24,091 bases of DNA from a virus: IMG/VR virus record IMGVR_UViG_3300025282_000240, positions 1 through 24,091 of that record; one strand, written 5' to 3'. Made by a program: the position numbers and the translations under genes. The notes beneath the pieces are model-generated. The model saw only the letters and a list, made by a program, of their open reading frames with translations, had not been told where the DNA came from and searched no databases. Within the stretch, counting starts at the first letter, position 1. Each line of letters starts with the position of its first letter. Below are positions 1-7,153 of this stretch, one piece after another.

Positions 1-2
1 TT

Positions 3-176
3 GGCATAATGACTGTCGGTGCTAACTATGCAGTGTCTAAGAATGTTCGGTGGATGAACTCAATCGGCTATTCAACGAATGCCGTTGCGGGTTGGAACAC
101 CTATCGTTCTGGTTGGAACAACTCAACCAGTGATGGCGAATTCCTCGTCACCACACAATTGAGTGTTACATTCTGA
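3..176 (+). CDS. C-terminal end of an outer-membrane porin-like beta-barrel protein (partial)
   Basis: The frame is open from the left edge and encodes 57 residues ending at TGA 174-176; the start lies outside the window. The peptide has alternating polar and hydrophobic residues, is rich in Asn, Gly, Ser and Trp, and ends QLSVTF. A terminal Phe preceded by alternating hydrophobic residues is the classic C-terminal beta-signal of Gram-negative outer-membrane proteins recognised by the Bam complex. I infer a porin or other beta-barrel that would sit in the host outer membrane, which is unusual cargo for a phage. A strong terminator follows, so this is the end of its transcription unit. A tail or receptor-binding protein with a beta-strand end cannot be excluded from this fragment. 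Confidence 0.55.
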   Translation, partial: GIMTVGANYAVSKNVRWMNSIGYSTNAVAGWNTYRSGWNNSTSDGEFLVTTQLSVTF

Positions 177-189
177 TACATATGTGAAA

Positions 190-246
190 CGGGAATATCC
201 CGACATTTTGGTAACACCTCAGAGAAATCTGAGGTGTTGCTTTTTA
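190..246 (+). terminator. Rho-independent terminator after the porin-like gene
   Basis: An 11-bp perfect stem (213-223 with 228-238) closes a GAAA tetraloop and is followed by GC and a run of T at 241-245. A smaller 5-bp inverted repeat (CGGGA/TCCCG, 190-202) lies just before it. It separates the left-edge gene from the gene starting at 270. Confidence 0.9.
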
Positions 247-252
247 TACATA
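245..252 (+). promoter_or_regulatory. T4-like late promoter box TATACATA
   Basis: TATACATA differs by one base from the T4 late consensus TATAAATA and begins 25 nt before the ATG at 270, directly after a terminator. The same octamer precedes two other genes here (11414-11421 minus, 22134-22141 plus). It leaves only a short leader containing the GAGGAGA ribosome binding site. Confidence 0.45.
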
Positions 253-269
253 AAATGAGGAGATTATAC

Positions 270-3200
270 ATGAAATCAAAAGAATTTATAAGTTTGGTAG
301 AAACAGCAATGCAAGTCGCAATAAATGAAGATCGCATGAAGGGCAAAAAGGTCATTGTTTTTGGTATGCGGGGTAGAGTTATTAAGAAAGTCGACAGCGA
401 TGGTGACACAGAAAATGATGAAATTTATCAGGTAAAATTTGAAGATGGCACTGTGAAGAATGTTCCTGCTCGGGACATGGAAATGCAGAGTGATAAAAGA
501 GAACCTAGCGAGAATGAATTAGAAGATATTGCAAACGAATCCGTTGAACTTGATGAAGATTACAAGGAAATGATGAAGTGGTATGAGACAAGCAACGAGA
601 AGAAGGTATACGCCATTCTCAAAAAGAATAACATCAAACTCCCCGCAGAAGGGTTTACTCTTGTTCAGAACATGCTAAAGAAACATCGAGATAATGTCAA
701 GAAGGCTGCCGATGAGATTATGAATAAGCACTACCCGCACCTGAAGGAATCCGTTGATGAACTGGATGAAGCATTAGATATGAAAAAACTGCTTAATATA
801 TTTAATAAACTCAAGAAAAACGATAAAATTAAAATCAGGTTTGATTCCTCGATTCGTAAGGGAAAAGACTTTCAAACTTTTGTTGTGACAAGTCCTAAGA
901 GAACCGTAGGAAAAAAAGGGGTTGAAAGAGTTATCATGAAGCATGTCGATAACCCTAGAGGAGTAAAGTACACCCTCTACAATCGAGATGGTTCTGTGTC
1001 TCTCGCTGCCGGTGATATGGCAGTTTCTATGACTGACATTAAAGAATCCGTTGAACTCGATGAAGCAAAAAACAGAGGCAGTGAAGCATTCTGGAAAGAA
1101 ATCCATATTGAACTAAAGAAGGTAATGGACAACAAGTATTATCGTGAATTCCGATCTTCAAATGGTGGACAAGCACTCGACAATGTTATCAGTCATTTCG
1201 GAAAGCAACGAGGATGGCGTGTGGATAGGGTTGTCAAGGAAATCATTGACAAGTACGGAAGAAATCGAGATGAGTATATCAAGTTATCATTCGCAATGGC
1301 AGCAAGAAGTAGAATTCGTGAAGATGTTGAACTGGATGAGGGAAAGAGTGTGCCCGCCGCATATCGCAAGGCGTTGCAAGCCTACAAAAATAGTGATACA
1401 AAGAAAGTCTTTGACATTCTCAAGAAGAAGGGATTCCGTGGTGGACCACAGGGTGATGTTTTTGTTCGCAATATTCTTAAGAAGTACAAAGGTGATGTCA
1501 ATAAGGCAGCAAAGCATATTGAGAAGAAGTATCCTAACCTGTTCAAAGAGTCTGTTGAACTGGACGAAGCATCCTTTAAAGAAATATTATCAAAAGGCAA
1601 GAAACTCGGTGACTGGTTGGGTAAATCTTATTTTGAATATAAAGGTAATGTTTGGATGCTCAAAAGTGGCAGAGTGGTGAATCAAGGACCAGTTGCCCAA
1701 GTAAAGAAGAATTTCAACAAAGAACTACTTGGTAAACTAAAGTTTGAATCCGTTGAAGTAGAGGAAGATAAAAAGGTCACATGCCCAAAGTGTGATGGTG
1801 AAGGTTGCGAGCATTGCGACTATAAAGGATATCATATTGAATCCGTTGAACTGGATGAAATTAGGAGGACGATACCATCGGATATGCCTGATCGTAGTGG
1901 AACATTGGTTAATAAAATACTAAAAATACCAACAAAAGAACAACAAGCAGCACATGAGAAAAAAATAAAGGACGCAGCAAAGATAGCAGCAGAGAACGAA
2001 AAAAATAAAAAGAAGTGGGGGGGACTAAAGCCCACATGGTCAAGAGATCTTAAAGACTCAGTTGAACTGGATGAAGCAAAACATGAAATACAAGACTTGA
2101 TTGCAAAGTATAAAAAGGCTGGAAGAACAGCACACCATTATCCAAGAAAGAAAGAAATATCTCTTGATGGAAGAACAATGAGTAACAGTGATGCCATTAA
2201 GAAAATGAAGAAGTTGGTGGGTGATATGCCACTACGCAAGGAACCCGGTGAACTGGATGAAGTACGAAGCAATGTTTATGTGGTTACAGATAAAAACGGT
2301 AAGGTTGTTGCCGATAACTTACAGAAAGCAGCAGCAAGTGAATTTGTGAGTAACCAGTCCGCACAAAGACGAGGTACAAATCCACCTTACACAATTGTTC
2401 TTGACCCCACCGCAAAGGCTGGTCAAGTTCTAAAGAAATTTGCAAGAAAAGAGTCTGTTGAACATTTGGGTGAAGCATGGGACGAAAAAAGTGTTCAAAG
2501 AACTGCGAAGACCGGTTACGGAATCAACATGAAGGGTGGAAAATTTACTGGTAAGAAACCACCAAAGACTCCGTATGAATATATGAAAATTACCTCAAGT
2601 AGAGGTAATAACTTCAATGTGCAACTTGGTCTTGGTAAAAACAAGAAAGTCATAACTGGAACCGCCAAAAATATGGCGAACGAAATTAATAAAATATTTG
2701 GTTTCGATGAATCCGTTGAACTGGATGAAAATGGTGTTGAAATAACGCATAAAGGTTTGTGTAAAGAAGCACACCCAGATATATCCCACAAGGATTGGGA
2801 AAAAATACAAAAAGAATCTGTTGAAAAACTGGATGAAGCAGATAGACCAATGCAATTCCCCGGCAAAATAGTTGGTGGAAAGATGAAAGGCAAATTTACT
2901 AGCGCACAACTCAAACAATTGAAGGACGCATATGGCAAGATTGGTCGGGTTGATCCTTCAAGCAAATCATACGAGAAATTAACATCGTATCTTGATGGTA
3001 TGAATAAAGCACAATTAACACAACTTGTTAATGCAAAAATTCAATTCATCTCTAGTCTCGCACGCAATCGCCTTGCCAGATTGAAGATGAAATCAGAGTC
3101 GGTTGGATCCGAAGAGGTGGTATCTGGTTCTTTGAAAGAAAAAAAGAAATCAATTCGGAATATTCTAACTGCGGCTGAGTTGATACGAAAGTTTGATATG

Positions 3201-3521
3201 AAAGGTGAAGGAATTGATACCCCTGCAATAGACAGCAAAAAGTGGGGAACTCCCGGTTTCACGACAGAGGAGAATGAATCTGCAAAAGAAAAAAGAATCT
3301 TCACGCGAGGTGATTTTGTAAAAGGAAGACGAGGCTACCATAAAGACCAGGAATATGTTGTCCATACGGACCATTCTTCCGAATCTCATATGACTGTTCG
3401 TGTTCCAAGAAAAGATGGTAAAGATCGTCTGGTGCGGGTGTCAAGAAGCAACTTTAACAAAGTAAGCAATGGATTTAAGCGAAGAAGGTTTCCTGGACCT
3501 TCTCCAAAATCTCCATCCTAA
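270..3521 (+). CDS. Modular internal-head polyprotein with repeated prohead-protease sites
   Basis: This 1083-residue protein starts at ATG 270, chosen for GAGGAGA at 257-263 over an in-frame upstream start at 234 that lacks one. The N-terminus (MKSKEFISLVE, ending INE at residue 20) resembles the capsid-targeting peptides of T4 internal proteins. The remainder is a chain of mostly Lys/Arg-rich segments of about 30-135 residues joined by acidic linkers of type ESVELDE. [L/I]-x-E sites end at residues 20, 96, 167, 265, 357, 433, 530, 602, 664, 735, 820 and 856; degenerate copies (VEE, SEE) end at 499 and 949. This is the gp21 cleavage motif, so I infer maturation into about 13 peptides in the prohead. 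Segments 97-167 and 358-433 are homologous. Residues 500-530 carry a CxxCxGxGCxxC zinc motif. Segments 21-96 and about 1000-1060 look SH3/KOW-like. Individual peptide functions are unknown. Confidence 0.85.
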   Translation: MKSKEFISLVETAMQVAINEDRMKGKKVIVFGMRGRVIKKVDSDGDTENDEIYQVKFEDGTVKNVPARDMEMQSDKREPSENELEDIANESVELDEDYKEMMKWYETSNEKKVYAILKKNNIKLPAEGFTLVQNMLKKHRDNVKKAADEIMNKHYPHLKESVDELDEALDMKKLLNIFNKLKKNDKIKIRFDSSIRKGKDFQTFVVTSPKRTVGKKGVERVIMKHVDNPRGVKYTLYNRDGSVSLAAGDMAVSMTDIKESVELDEAKNRGSEAFWKEIHIELKKVMDNKYYREFRSSNGGQALDNVISHFGKQRGWRVDRVVKEIIDKYGRNRDEYIKLSFAMAARSRIREDVELDEGKSVPAAYRKALQAYKNSDTKKVFDILKKKGFRGGPQGDVFVRNILKKYKGDVNKAAKHIEKKYPNLFKESVELDEASFKEILSKGKKLGDWLGKSYFEYKGNVWMLKSGRVVNQGPVAQVKKNFNKELLGKLKFESVEVEEDKKVTCPKCDGEGCEHCDYKGYHIESVELDEIRRTIPSDMPDRSGTLVNKILKIPTKEQQAAHEKKIKDAAKIAAENEKNKKKWGGLKPTWSRDLKDSVELDEAKHEIQDLIAKYKKAGRTAHHYPRKKEISLDGRTMSNSDAIKKMKKLVGDMPLRKEPGELDEVRSNVYVVTDKNGKVVADNLQKAAASEFVSNQSAQRRGTNPPYTIVLDPTAKAGQVLKKFARKESVEHLGEAWDEKSVQRTAKTGYGINMKGGKFTGKKPPKTPYEYMKITSSRGNNFNVQLGLGKNKKVITGTAKNMANEINKIFGFDESVELDENGVEITHKGLCKEAHPDISHKDWEKIQKESVEKLDEADRPMQFPGKIVGGKMKGKFTSAQLKQLKDAYGKIGRVDPSSKSYEKLTSYLDGMNKAQLTQLVNAKIQFISSLARNRLARLKMKSESVGSEEVVSGSLKEKKKSIRNILTAAELIRKFDMKGEGIDTPAIDSKKWGTPGFTTEENESAKEKRIFTRGDFVKGRRGYHKDQEYVVHTDHSSESHMTVRVPRKDGKDRLVRVSRSNFNKVSNGFKRRRFPGPSPKSPS
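537..3116 (+). repeat. Dispersed ESVELDE linker repeats (13 copies, some degenerate)
   Basis: In-frame copies lie at 537-557, 747-770, 1044-1064, 1320-1340, 1548-1568, 1746-1766, 1839-1859, 2055-2075, 2241-2261, 2451-2474, 2709-2729, 2814-2837 and 3096-3116. Several are nearly identical in DNA; the copies at 1839 and 2709 match over all 21 bases. Spacing is irregular because the inserts differ. Ten of the thirteen end LDE, one ends LGE, and two (1746, 3096) have lost the Leu/Ile. They act as module boundaries and could be sites of homologous module shuffling. Confidence 0.92.
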
Positions 3522-3547
3522 AAATAAAATAAACAAAATTATAAAAT

Positions 3548-3583
3548 AACCATTTATCCATATAAATAATATATGGAATGGTT
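3548..3583 (+). promoter_or_regulatory. Stem-loop over the start of the trypsin-like gene, with TATAAATA in the loop region
   Basis: TCCATATA (3557-3564) pairs with TATATGGA (3570-3577), and AACCAT (3548-3553) pairs with ATGGTT (3578-3583), with a TTA bulge. The outer stem contains the ATG at 3578. The perfect T4 late consensus TATAAATA lies at 3561-3568, only 17 nt before the ATG, so a transcript starting there would have almost no leader. There is no clear Shine-Dalgarno sequence. It may be a late promoter, a translational hairpin, or both. Confidence 0.5.
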
Positions 3584-4366
3584 AAGTTAAAAAGTGTATA
3601 TTTCTTAGCAACTGCATTATGGTTAGTAGGGTGTATAACTCAGACACCAATTCCACAACAAAATATAAAAGAAATAACAACAGTAGAAACTAATTCAGAA
3701 TTTCTGAAGTGGTTTGAAACTGTCAATTATGATAATGACCCATACCCAGCAGTGTGTTCGCTGTCTGATGTCATGGGGAATATCATTGGTAGCGGTGTCC
3801 TCATCGCACCGAATGTAGTGTTAACGGCTGGGCACTGTATAGATGGTATAGAGTTATCTTACGTTTCCTTTGGGAACGAAATTATCTGTATACCGGAGAC
3901 ACTGCTCCACCCAGAGTATAATCTTTTTATGCGTGTTCCCCATGACATTGGACTTCTTTTTCTAGAACATGAGGCATATGGCGTAAAACCAGTGACCATG
4001 CATAGTGGTCAGTTCATCTGTAGGTTTGCAGATATAACAACAGTTGGTTTTTCTTTTTTTTACAAAAAATATAGTAAACCCGGAGCATTTAGGTATTTTG
4101 GAACCGTACTAGAAGACATTGGTGAGATTAAATTTCTCCCCAACAAGACATCCATTTGGTATGGAGATTCTGGTGGTGCTGTGTTTACTAATTGGTATGG
4201 ACAGAAATTGCTCATCGGAATCATATCCAGTTTTATGATTATAGATGGAGAAGCGGTAGAATGTTCTGCAACAAGAGTTGATATGTTTAAACACTGGATA
4301 GAAGAGAGTATAAATAAACATGAAGGAGTTTTGGAAAACACGATTGATGCTTCTGTCAACCCCTGA
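3578..4366 (+). CDS. Trypsin-like serine protease, predicted lipoprotein
   Basis: A 262-residue protein with a short basic, hydrophobic signal and lipobox LVGC (Cys19), so probably exported and lipidated. The chymotrypsin-fold catalytic triad is complete: TAGHC with His86, HDIGLLFL with Asp123 and GDSGG with Ser198. Cys60 and Cys87 could form the disulfide usual beside the active-site His. The catalytic domain occupies roughly residues 57-245, close to the family length of about 220. It would act in the host envelope or periplasm. Its substrate is unknown; superinfection exclusion, envelope remodelling at lysis, or degradation of a host envelope protein are possibilities. It precedes a resolvase gene and two possible tiny membrane peptides on the same strand. 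Confidence 0.88.
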   Translation: MVKLKSVYFLATALWLVGCITQTPIPQQNIKEITTVETNSEFLKWFETVNYDNDPYPAVCSLSDVMGNIIGSGVLIAPNVVLTAGHCIDGIELSYVSFGNEIICIPETLLHPEYNLFMRVPHDIGLLFLEHEAYGVKPVTMHSGQFICRFADITTVGFSFFYKKYSKPGAFRYFGTVLEDIGEIKFLPNKTSIWYGDSGGAVFTNWYGQKLLIGIISSFMIIDGEAVECSATRVDMFKHWIEESINKHEGVLENTIDASVNP

Positions 4367-4370
4367 AGGG

Positions 4371-4427
4371 ATGATAGTTTCTCTTATAGGATTTATTATA
4401 GGGACTTTACTTGTAAGGGGTTTGTAG
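4371..4427 (+). CDS. Possible 18-aa membrane peptide
   Basis: ATG 4371 follows the protease stop by 4 nt and AAGGG by only 0-1 nt, so its ribosome binding is poor. The peptide, MIVSLIGFIIGTLLVRGL, is almost entirely hydrophobic with a terminal Arg, as in a tiny single-pass membrane peptide. The next possible start (TTG 4428) directly abuts its stop, suggesting translational coupling. It may simply be spacer sequence. Confidence 0.3.
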   Translation: MIVSLIGFIIGTLLVRGL

Positions 4428-4505
4428 TTGGAAGCACATAACTTTTTTGAGTTATTGATTATCTTAATGTTGTGTATTGCAGCACATTTTGGAATGGAAG
4501 AATAA
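4428..4505 (+). CDS. Possible 25-aa membrane peptide with TTG start
   Basis: TTG 4428 lies about 8 nt after AAGGGG. The frame encodes 25 residues with a hydrophobic core (LLIILMLCIAA) and an acidic end (MEE), and stops 2 nt before the resolvase ATG at 4508. Its fit between two genes and its single transmembrane segment support a real small gene, but no homology is recognised. Confidence 0.35.
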   Translation: MEAHNFFELLIILMLCIAAHFGMEE

Positions 4506-4507
4506 TT

Positions 4508-5074
4508 ATGATTATAGCAGGAGTAGATTATTCAATTCGTACACCAGCAATTTGTATATTTGCTGCTAAAAATGAATTGTTTACATTTAAACGATGTCGT
4601 TTTTATTTTCTTACCGATACTAAAAAATATGCGGATTTCTTTCTTAATAATATTCAGGGTGAACGTTCTCAGGACTGGAACAGTGACGAAGAAAGATATA
4701 AAAGTATTGCAGACTGGGCGATTGACAAACTTGTTGGCTGTGACCAGATTGCCTTAGAGGGTTACTCTTTTGGTTCTAAGGGCAAAGTGTTTCATATTGC
4801 AGAGAATACGGGTGTGTTGAAATATAAAATTCACAATAACGGAATTCCCTTAGAAATAATTCCACCAACTGTTGTTAAAAAGTTTGCAACCGGAAAAGGA
4901 AATGCAGATAAAACAATGATGCACAGATCATTTATTCAAGACACAGACTATGATTTAAAAAAAATTATTACACCAGATAAAAGTATGGTAGATAACCCTG
5001 TTTCAGATATAGTTGATTCTTATTTCATTTGTAAATTTTTATACGATCAAATGAATCCAGACACTACAAGTTAA
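4508..5074 (+). CDS. RuvC-like Holliday junction resolvase
   Basis: A 188-residue protein. Start 4508 is preferred because GGAAG lies about 9 nt upstream; the earlier in-frame ATG at 4472 has no such site. The RNase H-like resolvase layout is visible: IAGVDYS (Asp7), IALEGYSFG (Glu84), the segment HIAENTGVLKYKI, a PPTVVKKFATGKGNADK loop typical of RuvC-type enzymes, and a C-terminal acidic pair in DIVDSYF (Asp167, Asp170). It probably cleaves branched DNA during recombination or before packaging. The gene converges on 5071-5739 with a 4-nt overlap of the stop codons at TTAA. Confidence 0.8.
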   Translation: MIIAGVDYSIRTPAICIFAAKNELFTFKRCRFYFLTDTKKYADFFLNNIQGERSQDWNSDEERYKSIADWAIDKLVGCDQIALEGYSFGSKGKVFHIAENTGVLKYKIHNNGIPLEIIPPTVVKKFATGKGNADKTMMHRSFIQDTDYDLKKIITPDKSMVDNPVSDIVDSYFICKFLYDQMNPDTTS

Positions 5075-5739
5075 TGGATGTCATATCCAGACCATTTCTT
5101 ATATTGTTTACGGATGTTAGCAACTTCTTTTTGTGTTGATCTTGATTGAATTATGTTTGAAGTTCTCTTAAACTGTTTGTGGTCGATTACTTCATCGCCA
5201 TTTTTTGCAGTTTCTACACTATAGACAACTTCTTCTAGTGCTTTTTTATCTTTTCTAAATTGATATATGACAATAACAATACCAGCAAGAACACCCACTC
5301 CTGCAAATATGCCACCGAATATACCAACATGTTCCATGTATAGTGTAGCATAGGTTCCAAGTCCACCAGTGACAGCACCCATCAAGAACAACAAAGCACC
5401 CAATTTAGGATTTACAAATATTGCTATTGCAATGCCACCAATGCACAATAGTAATCCTGCGCCTGCGGTTACACTTGCAATCCAGTATAAACTTTGGACC
5501 GCTTCTTTGCGTTCTGCATCTCTAAATTGTGAGTTTTCTACTTCCAGCACTTCTACTTCATCTGCTGCAACATCTATTTGATCTGCAATTACAGGAAGTT
5601 CGTCAGGTTCCGGTATTTGACGAACTTCATCTGCAATATATTCAAGTCTTTGTGATGTATCGCCACGAACTACGATGTCTGGTATTGATTCACATGCTAT
5701 CGGGATTAAACACAATAATATAAAGAGAACTGATTTCAT
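5071..5739 (-). CDS. Predicted lipoprotein with coiled coil and transmembrane segments
   Basis: A 222-residue protein. The N-terminal signal with LIPIAC places a lipidated Cys at residue 16. An acidic helical stretch (about 30-80) follows, probably coiled coil. Three hydrophobic segments (about 86-108, 113-131 and 139-158) are separated by short turns, and the tail is basic (KKALEE to the end). It is the last gene of the minus-strand block and overlaps the preceding gene by 4 nt (ATGA). It should be envelope-bound in a Gram-negative host. A lysis role such as spanin or holin helper, or superinfection immunity, is possible but unsupported by any signature I recognise. Confidence 0.6.
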   Translation of the reverse strand: MKSVLFILLCLIPIACESIPDIVVRGDTSQRLEYIADEVRQIPEPDELPVIADQIDVAADEVEVLEVENSQFRDAERKEAVQSLYWIASVTAGAGLLLCIGGIAIAIFVNPKLGALLFLMGAVTGGLGTYATLYMEHVGIFGGIFAGVGVLAGIVIVIYQFRKDKKALEEVVYSVETAKNGDEVIDHKQFKRTSNIIQSRSTQKEVANIRKQYKKWSGYDIH

Positions 5740-6137
5740 TTATTTGTTTTTTCCTTTAGAACAGGGGGAATCAAATAAGACATGATTCCGGTTGTGCTAT
5801 CTTTTACAATTACTGGCATACCAGGATTGCGATGCGCATATGTCCTAATTGATTGGTTGTTGATATCTTCCATATTCATTTTCCGCGACCAACGTTCGTG
5901 ACGTTTTCTGCCGTGAAGACAATTGCCATATTCTTCGCTGGTGACTGTAAACACAGGACAGCCTGCAAATGTTTCGTTAGACTTTTTTTTTCTTTTAGCG
6001 GGAACTCTAATTCTATCTGCTTCTCTTCCTGCGATTTGTGGAAGGTTATCCGAAGGTGTTACGCTCTGATGCATTCCGGCAATACCGCCCCCTGCGGATG
6101 TCATTATTTCTTGTATTAATTGTTTATATGTTTTCAT
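5736..6137 (-). CDS. Conserved marine T4-like phage protein with capsid-targeting N-terminus
   Basis: A 133-residue protein beginning MKTYKQLIQE|I, the T4-type targeting peptide with an IQE cleavage site at residue 10. A Gly-rich stretch (AGGGIAGMH) and a basic patch (PAKRKKKS) follow. The C-terminal half (from FAGCPVFTV through HGRKRHERW to GIMSYLIPP) resembles a family I recall from marine T4-like myoviruses, of unknown function and probably virion-associated. Start and stop overlap both neighbours by 4 nt (ATGA), so it belongs to a translationally coupled run. No Shine-Dalgarno sequence is obvious, which fits coupling. Confidence 0.72.
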   Translation of the reverse strand: MKTYKQLIQEIMTSAGGGIAGMHQSVTPSDNLPQIAGREADRIRVPAKRKKKSNETFAGCPVFTVTSEEYGNCLHGRKRHERWSRKMNMEDINNQSIRTYAHRNPGMPVIVKDSTTGIMSYLIPPVLKEKTNK

Positions 6138-6331
6138 GTTTTACGTTTTCTTTGAAAGTTCTGTACCTTTTTTGCATTTGGTAAAAATTTTTTGAGTGCT
6201 GCTTTTTCTCTTGCATTACATTTTTTTGCTCTTTCACTTCTCCTTTGACTAGGTGTGAGTTGTTTAGGAATTGAAATAGGCATTCTAGATGACTGCATTC
6301 TTTTTTTATTTTTTCCACAACCACACCCCAT
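6134..6331 (-). CDS. Small basic Cys-containing phage protein
   Basis: A 65-residue protein starting MGCGCGKNKKR, with roughly one third Lys/Arg and the motif TPSQRRSERAKKCNAREKAALKKFLPN. Similar short MxCGC proteins with an RRSxRRxxC helix occur in marine T4-like phages, as I recall. AAGGAAT precedes the start. Its ATG shares one base with the upstream stop (TAATG), and its stop overlaps the next start by 4 nt. I chose this frame over an overlapping frame on the same strand (6124-6324) because its coupling and composition match a phage gene. Function unknown; nucleic-acid binding is possible. Confidence 0.62.
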   Translation of the reverse strand: MGCGCGKNKKRMQSSRMPISIPKQLTPSQRRSERAKKCNAREKAALKKFLPNAKKVQNFQRKRKT

Positions 6332-6711
6332 TAAACATTCCTTGTAATATTTAGAATTTTCTGTACTTGCAAATCACATTTCGCTTCGCGTTCTCCACCA
6401 GGCCAATACAAGTAATCTTTTTCTTTGTTCTTTCTAAGATTTAGAAGCAGTGGTAATGTTGCTTTTTCAATTTCATTCATTTTTGCTGCTAACAATTCAT
6501 CATATTGAATCTTAACTTCATTGGTGCCTTCACAGGTAGAATTCATTTGCAAAATAAGGTCCAATTTTTCCTGCATTTCTTTAATTTCATCTGGCGTTGT
6601 CTGATCATCAAGTTGTACTAAAGCGTTAAGTTCATCCTCATCTGCCGCAGTAAAACCAAAATCAAAATCACCATTTAAATATTCTTCTGGTATGTTTTGA
6701 TTATTCGTCAT
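6331..6711 (-). CDS. Conserved phage protein of unknown function (acidic, FGFTAADEDEL)
   Basis: A 126-residue acidic protein. ATG 6711 is chosen because GGAG lies about 11 nt upstream; an in-frame ATG at 6738 lacks one. Features are DFDFGFTAADEDELN near the N-terminus, a predicted helical and coiled middle (EIKEMQEKLDLILQM), and a C-terminus with LPLLLNLRKNKEKDYLYWPG. This arrangement matches a small family I recall from marine T4-like phages, with no known function. It overlaps the upstream gene by 11 nt and touches the downstream one. Confidence 0.65.
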   Translation of the reverse strand: MTNNQNIPEEYLNGDFDFGFTAADEDELNALVQLDDQTTPDEIKEMQEKLDLILQMNSTCEGTNEVKIQYDELLAAKMNEIEKATLPLLLNLRKNKEKDYLYWPGGEREAKCDLQVQKILNITRNV

Positions 6712-7153
6712 CTTCGTTTTTCTCCAGCAACGTTTCAAATGATGAATTTAATGCAAAAGAATCAACATCAAAATTCTTTTCCTCTAACAAATATTTCTTT
6801 ATTTCATAAAGAACAAATTTACCGTCTGCGCCAACCTTTTCTGCTTCATCTTTTAATAGAAGCATTGCAGTGGGAAGAGTGGTGAGTCGCGCTCTGAGCG
6901 TTGGATCAGGAACCATTGCAATAATCTTTTTGATGTTGATTATTAGTCTATGAAACGCATCAACAGATTTTCTTTCTCTAGAATCAGTGATGGTATCAAG
7001 TTTTCTAAGGAACTTCCCTTTATTGTCTATTATGCCGTAGCGGTACGCATCCATTTTGGTAAAGGGAATTATTATCAGTCTAATGAATTTATATACAGTA
7101 AAGGCATTAATAACTTTATTAAGTTCGCCCATTTTGTTTTCATTTAAATTCAT
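6701..7153 (-). CDS. Conserved phage protein of unknown function (YKFIRLIIIPFTKMDAY)
   Basis: A 150-residue protein with GGAG about 10 nt upstream. Residues 20-75 contain YKFIRLIIIPFTKMDAYRYG, GKFLRKL and VDAFHRLIINIKKII; this motif set matches a family I recall from T4-like marine phages, often annotated as a structural or hypothetical protein. The C-terminus is acidic and helical. It overlaps both neighbours (4 nt and 11 nt), indicating coupled translation within the cluster. Confidence 0.66.
   Translation of the reverse strand: MNLNENKMGELNKVINAFTVYKFIRLIIIPFTKMDAYRYGIIDNKGKFLRKLDTITDSRERKSVDAFHRLIINIKKIIAMVPDPTLRARLTTLPTAMLLLKDEAEKVGADGKFVLYEIKKYLLEEKNFDVDSFALNSSFETLLEKNEDDE

Noticed and set aside
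1144-1680. 178-codon plus-strand frame inside the polyprotein gene
   Set aside because: It runs in another frame of the polyprotein, has no ribosome binding site or recognisable motif, and the main frame has clear repeated motifs throughout.
537-3116. Repeated linkers as a CRISPR array or intergenic repeat
   Set aside because: Copies are irregularly spaced, in frame inside one ORF, and separated by coding segments of 30-135 residues.
6124-6324. Minus-strand frame overlapping the 6134-6331 gene
   Set aside because: The 6134-6331 frame couples exactly to both neighbours and has a ribosome binding site and phage-like composition.
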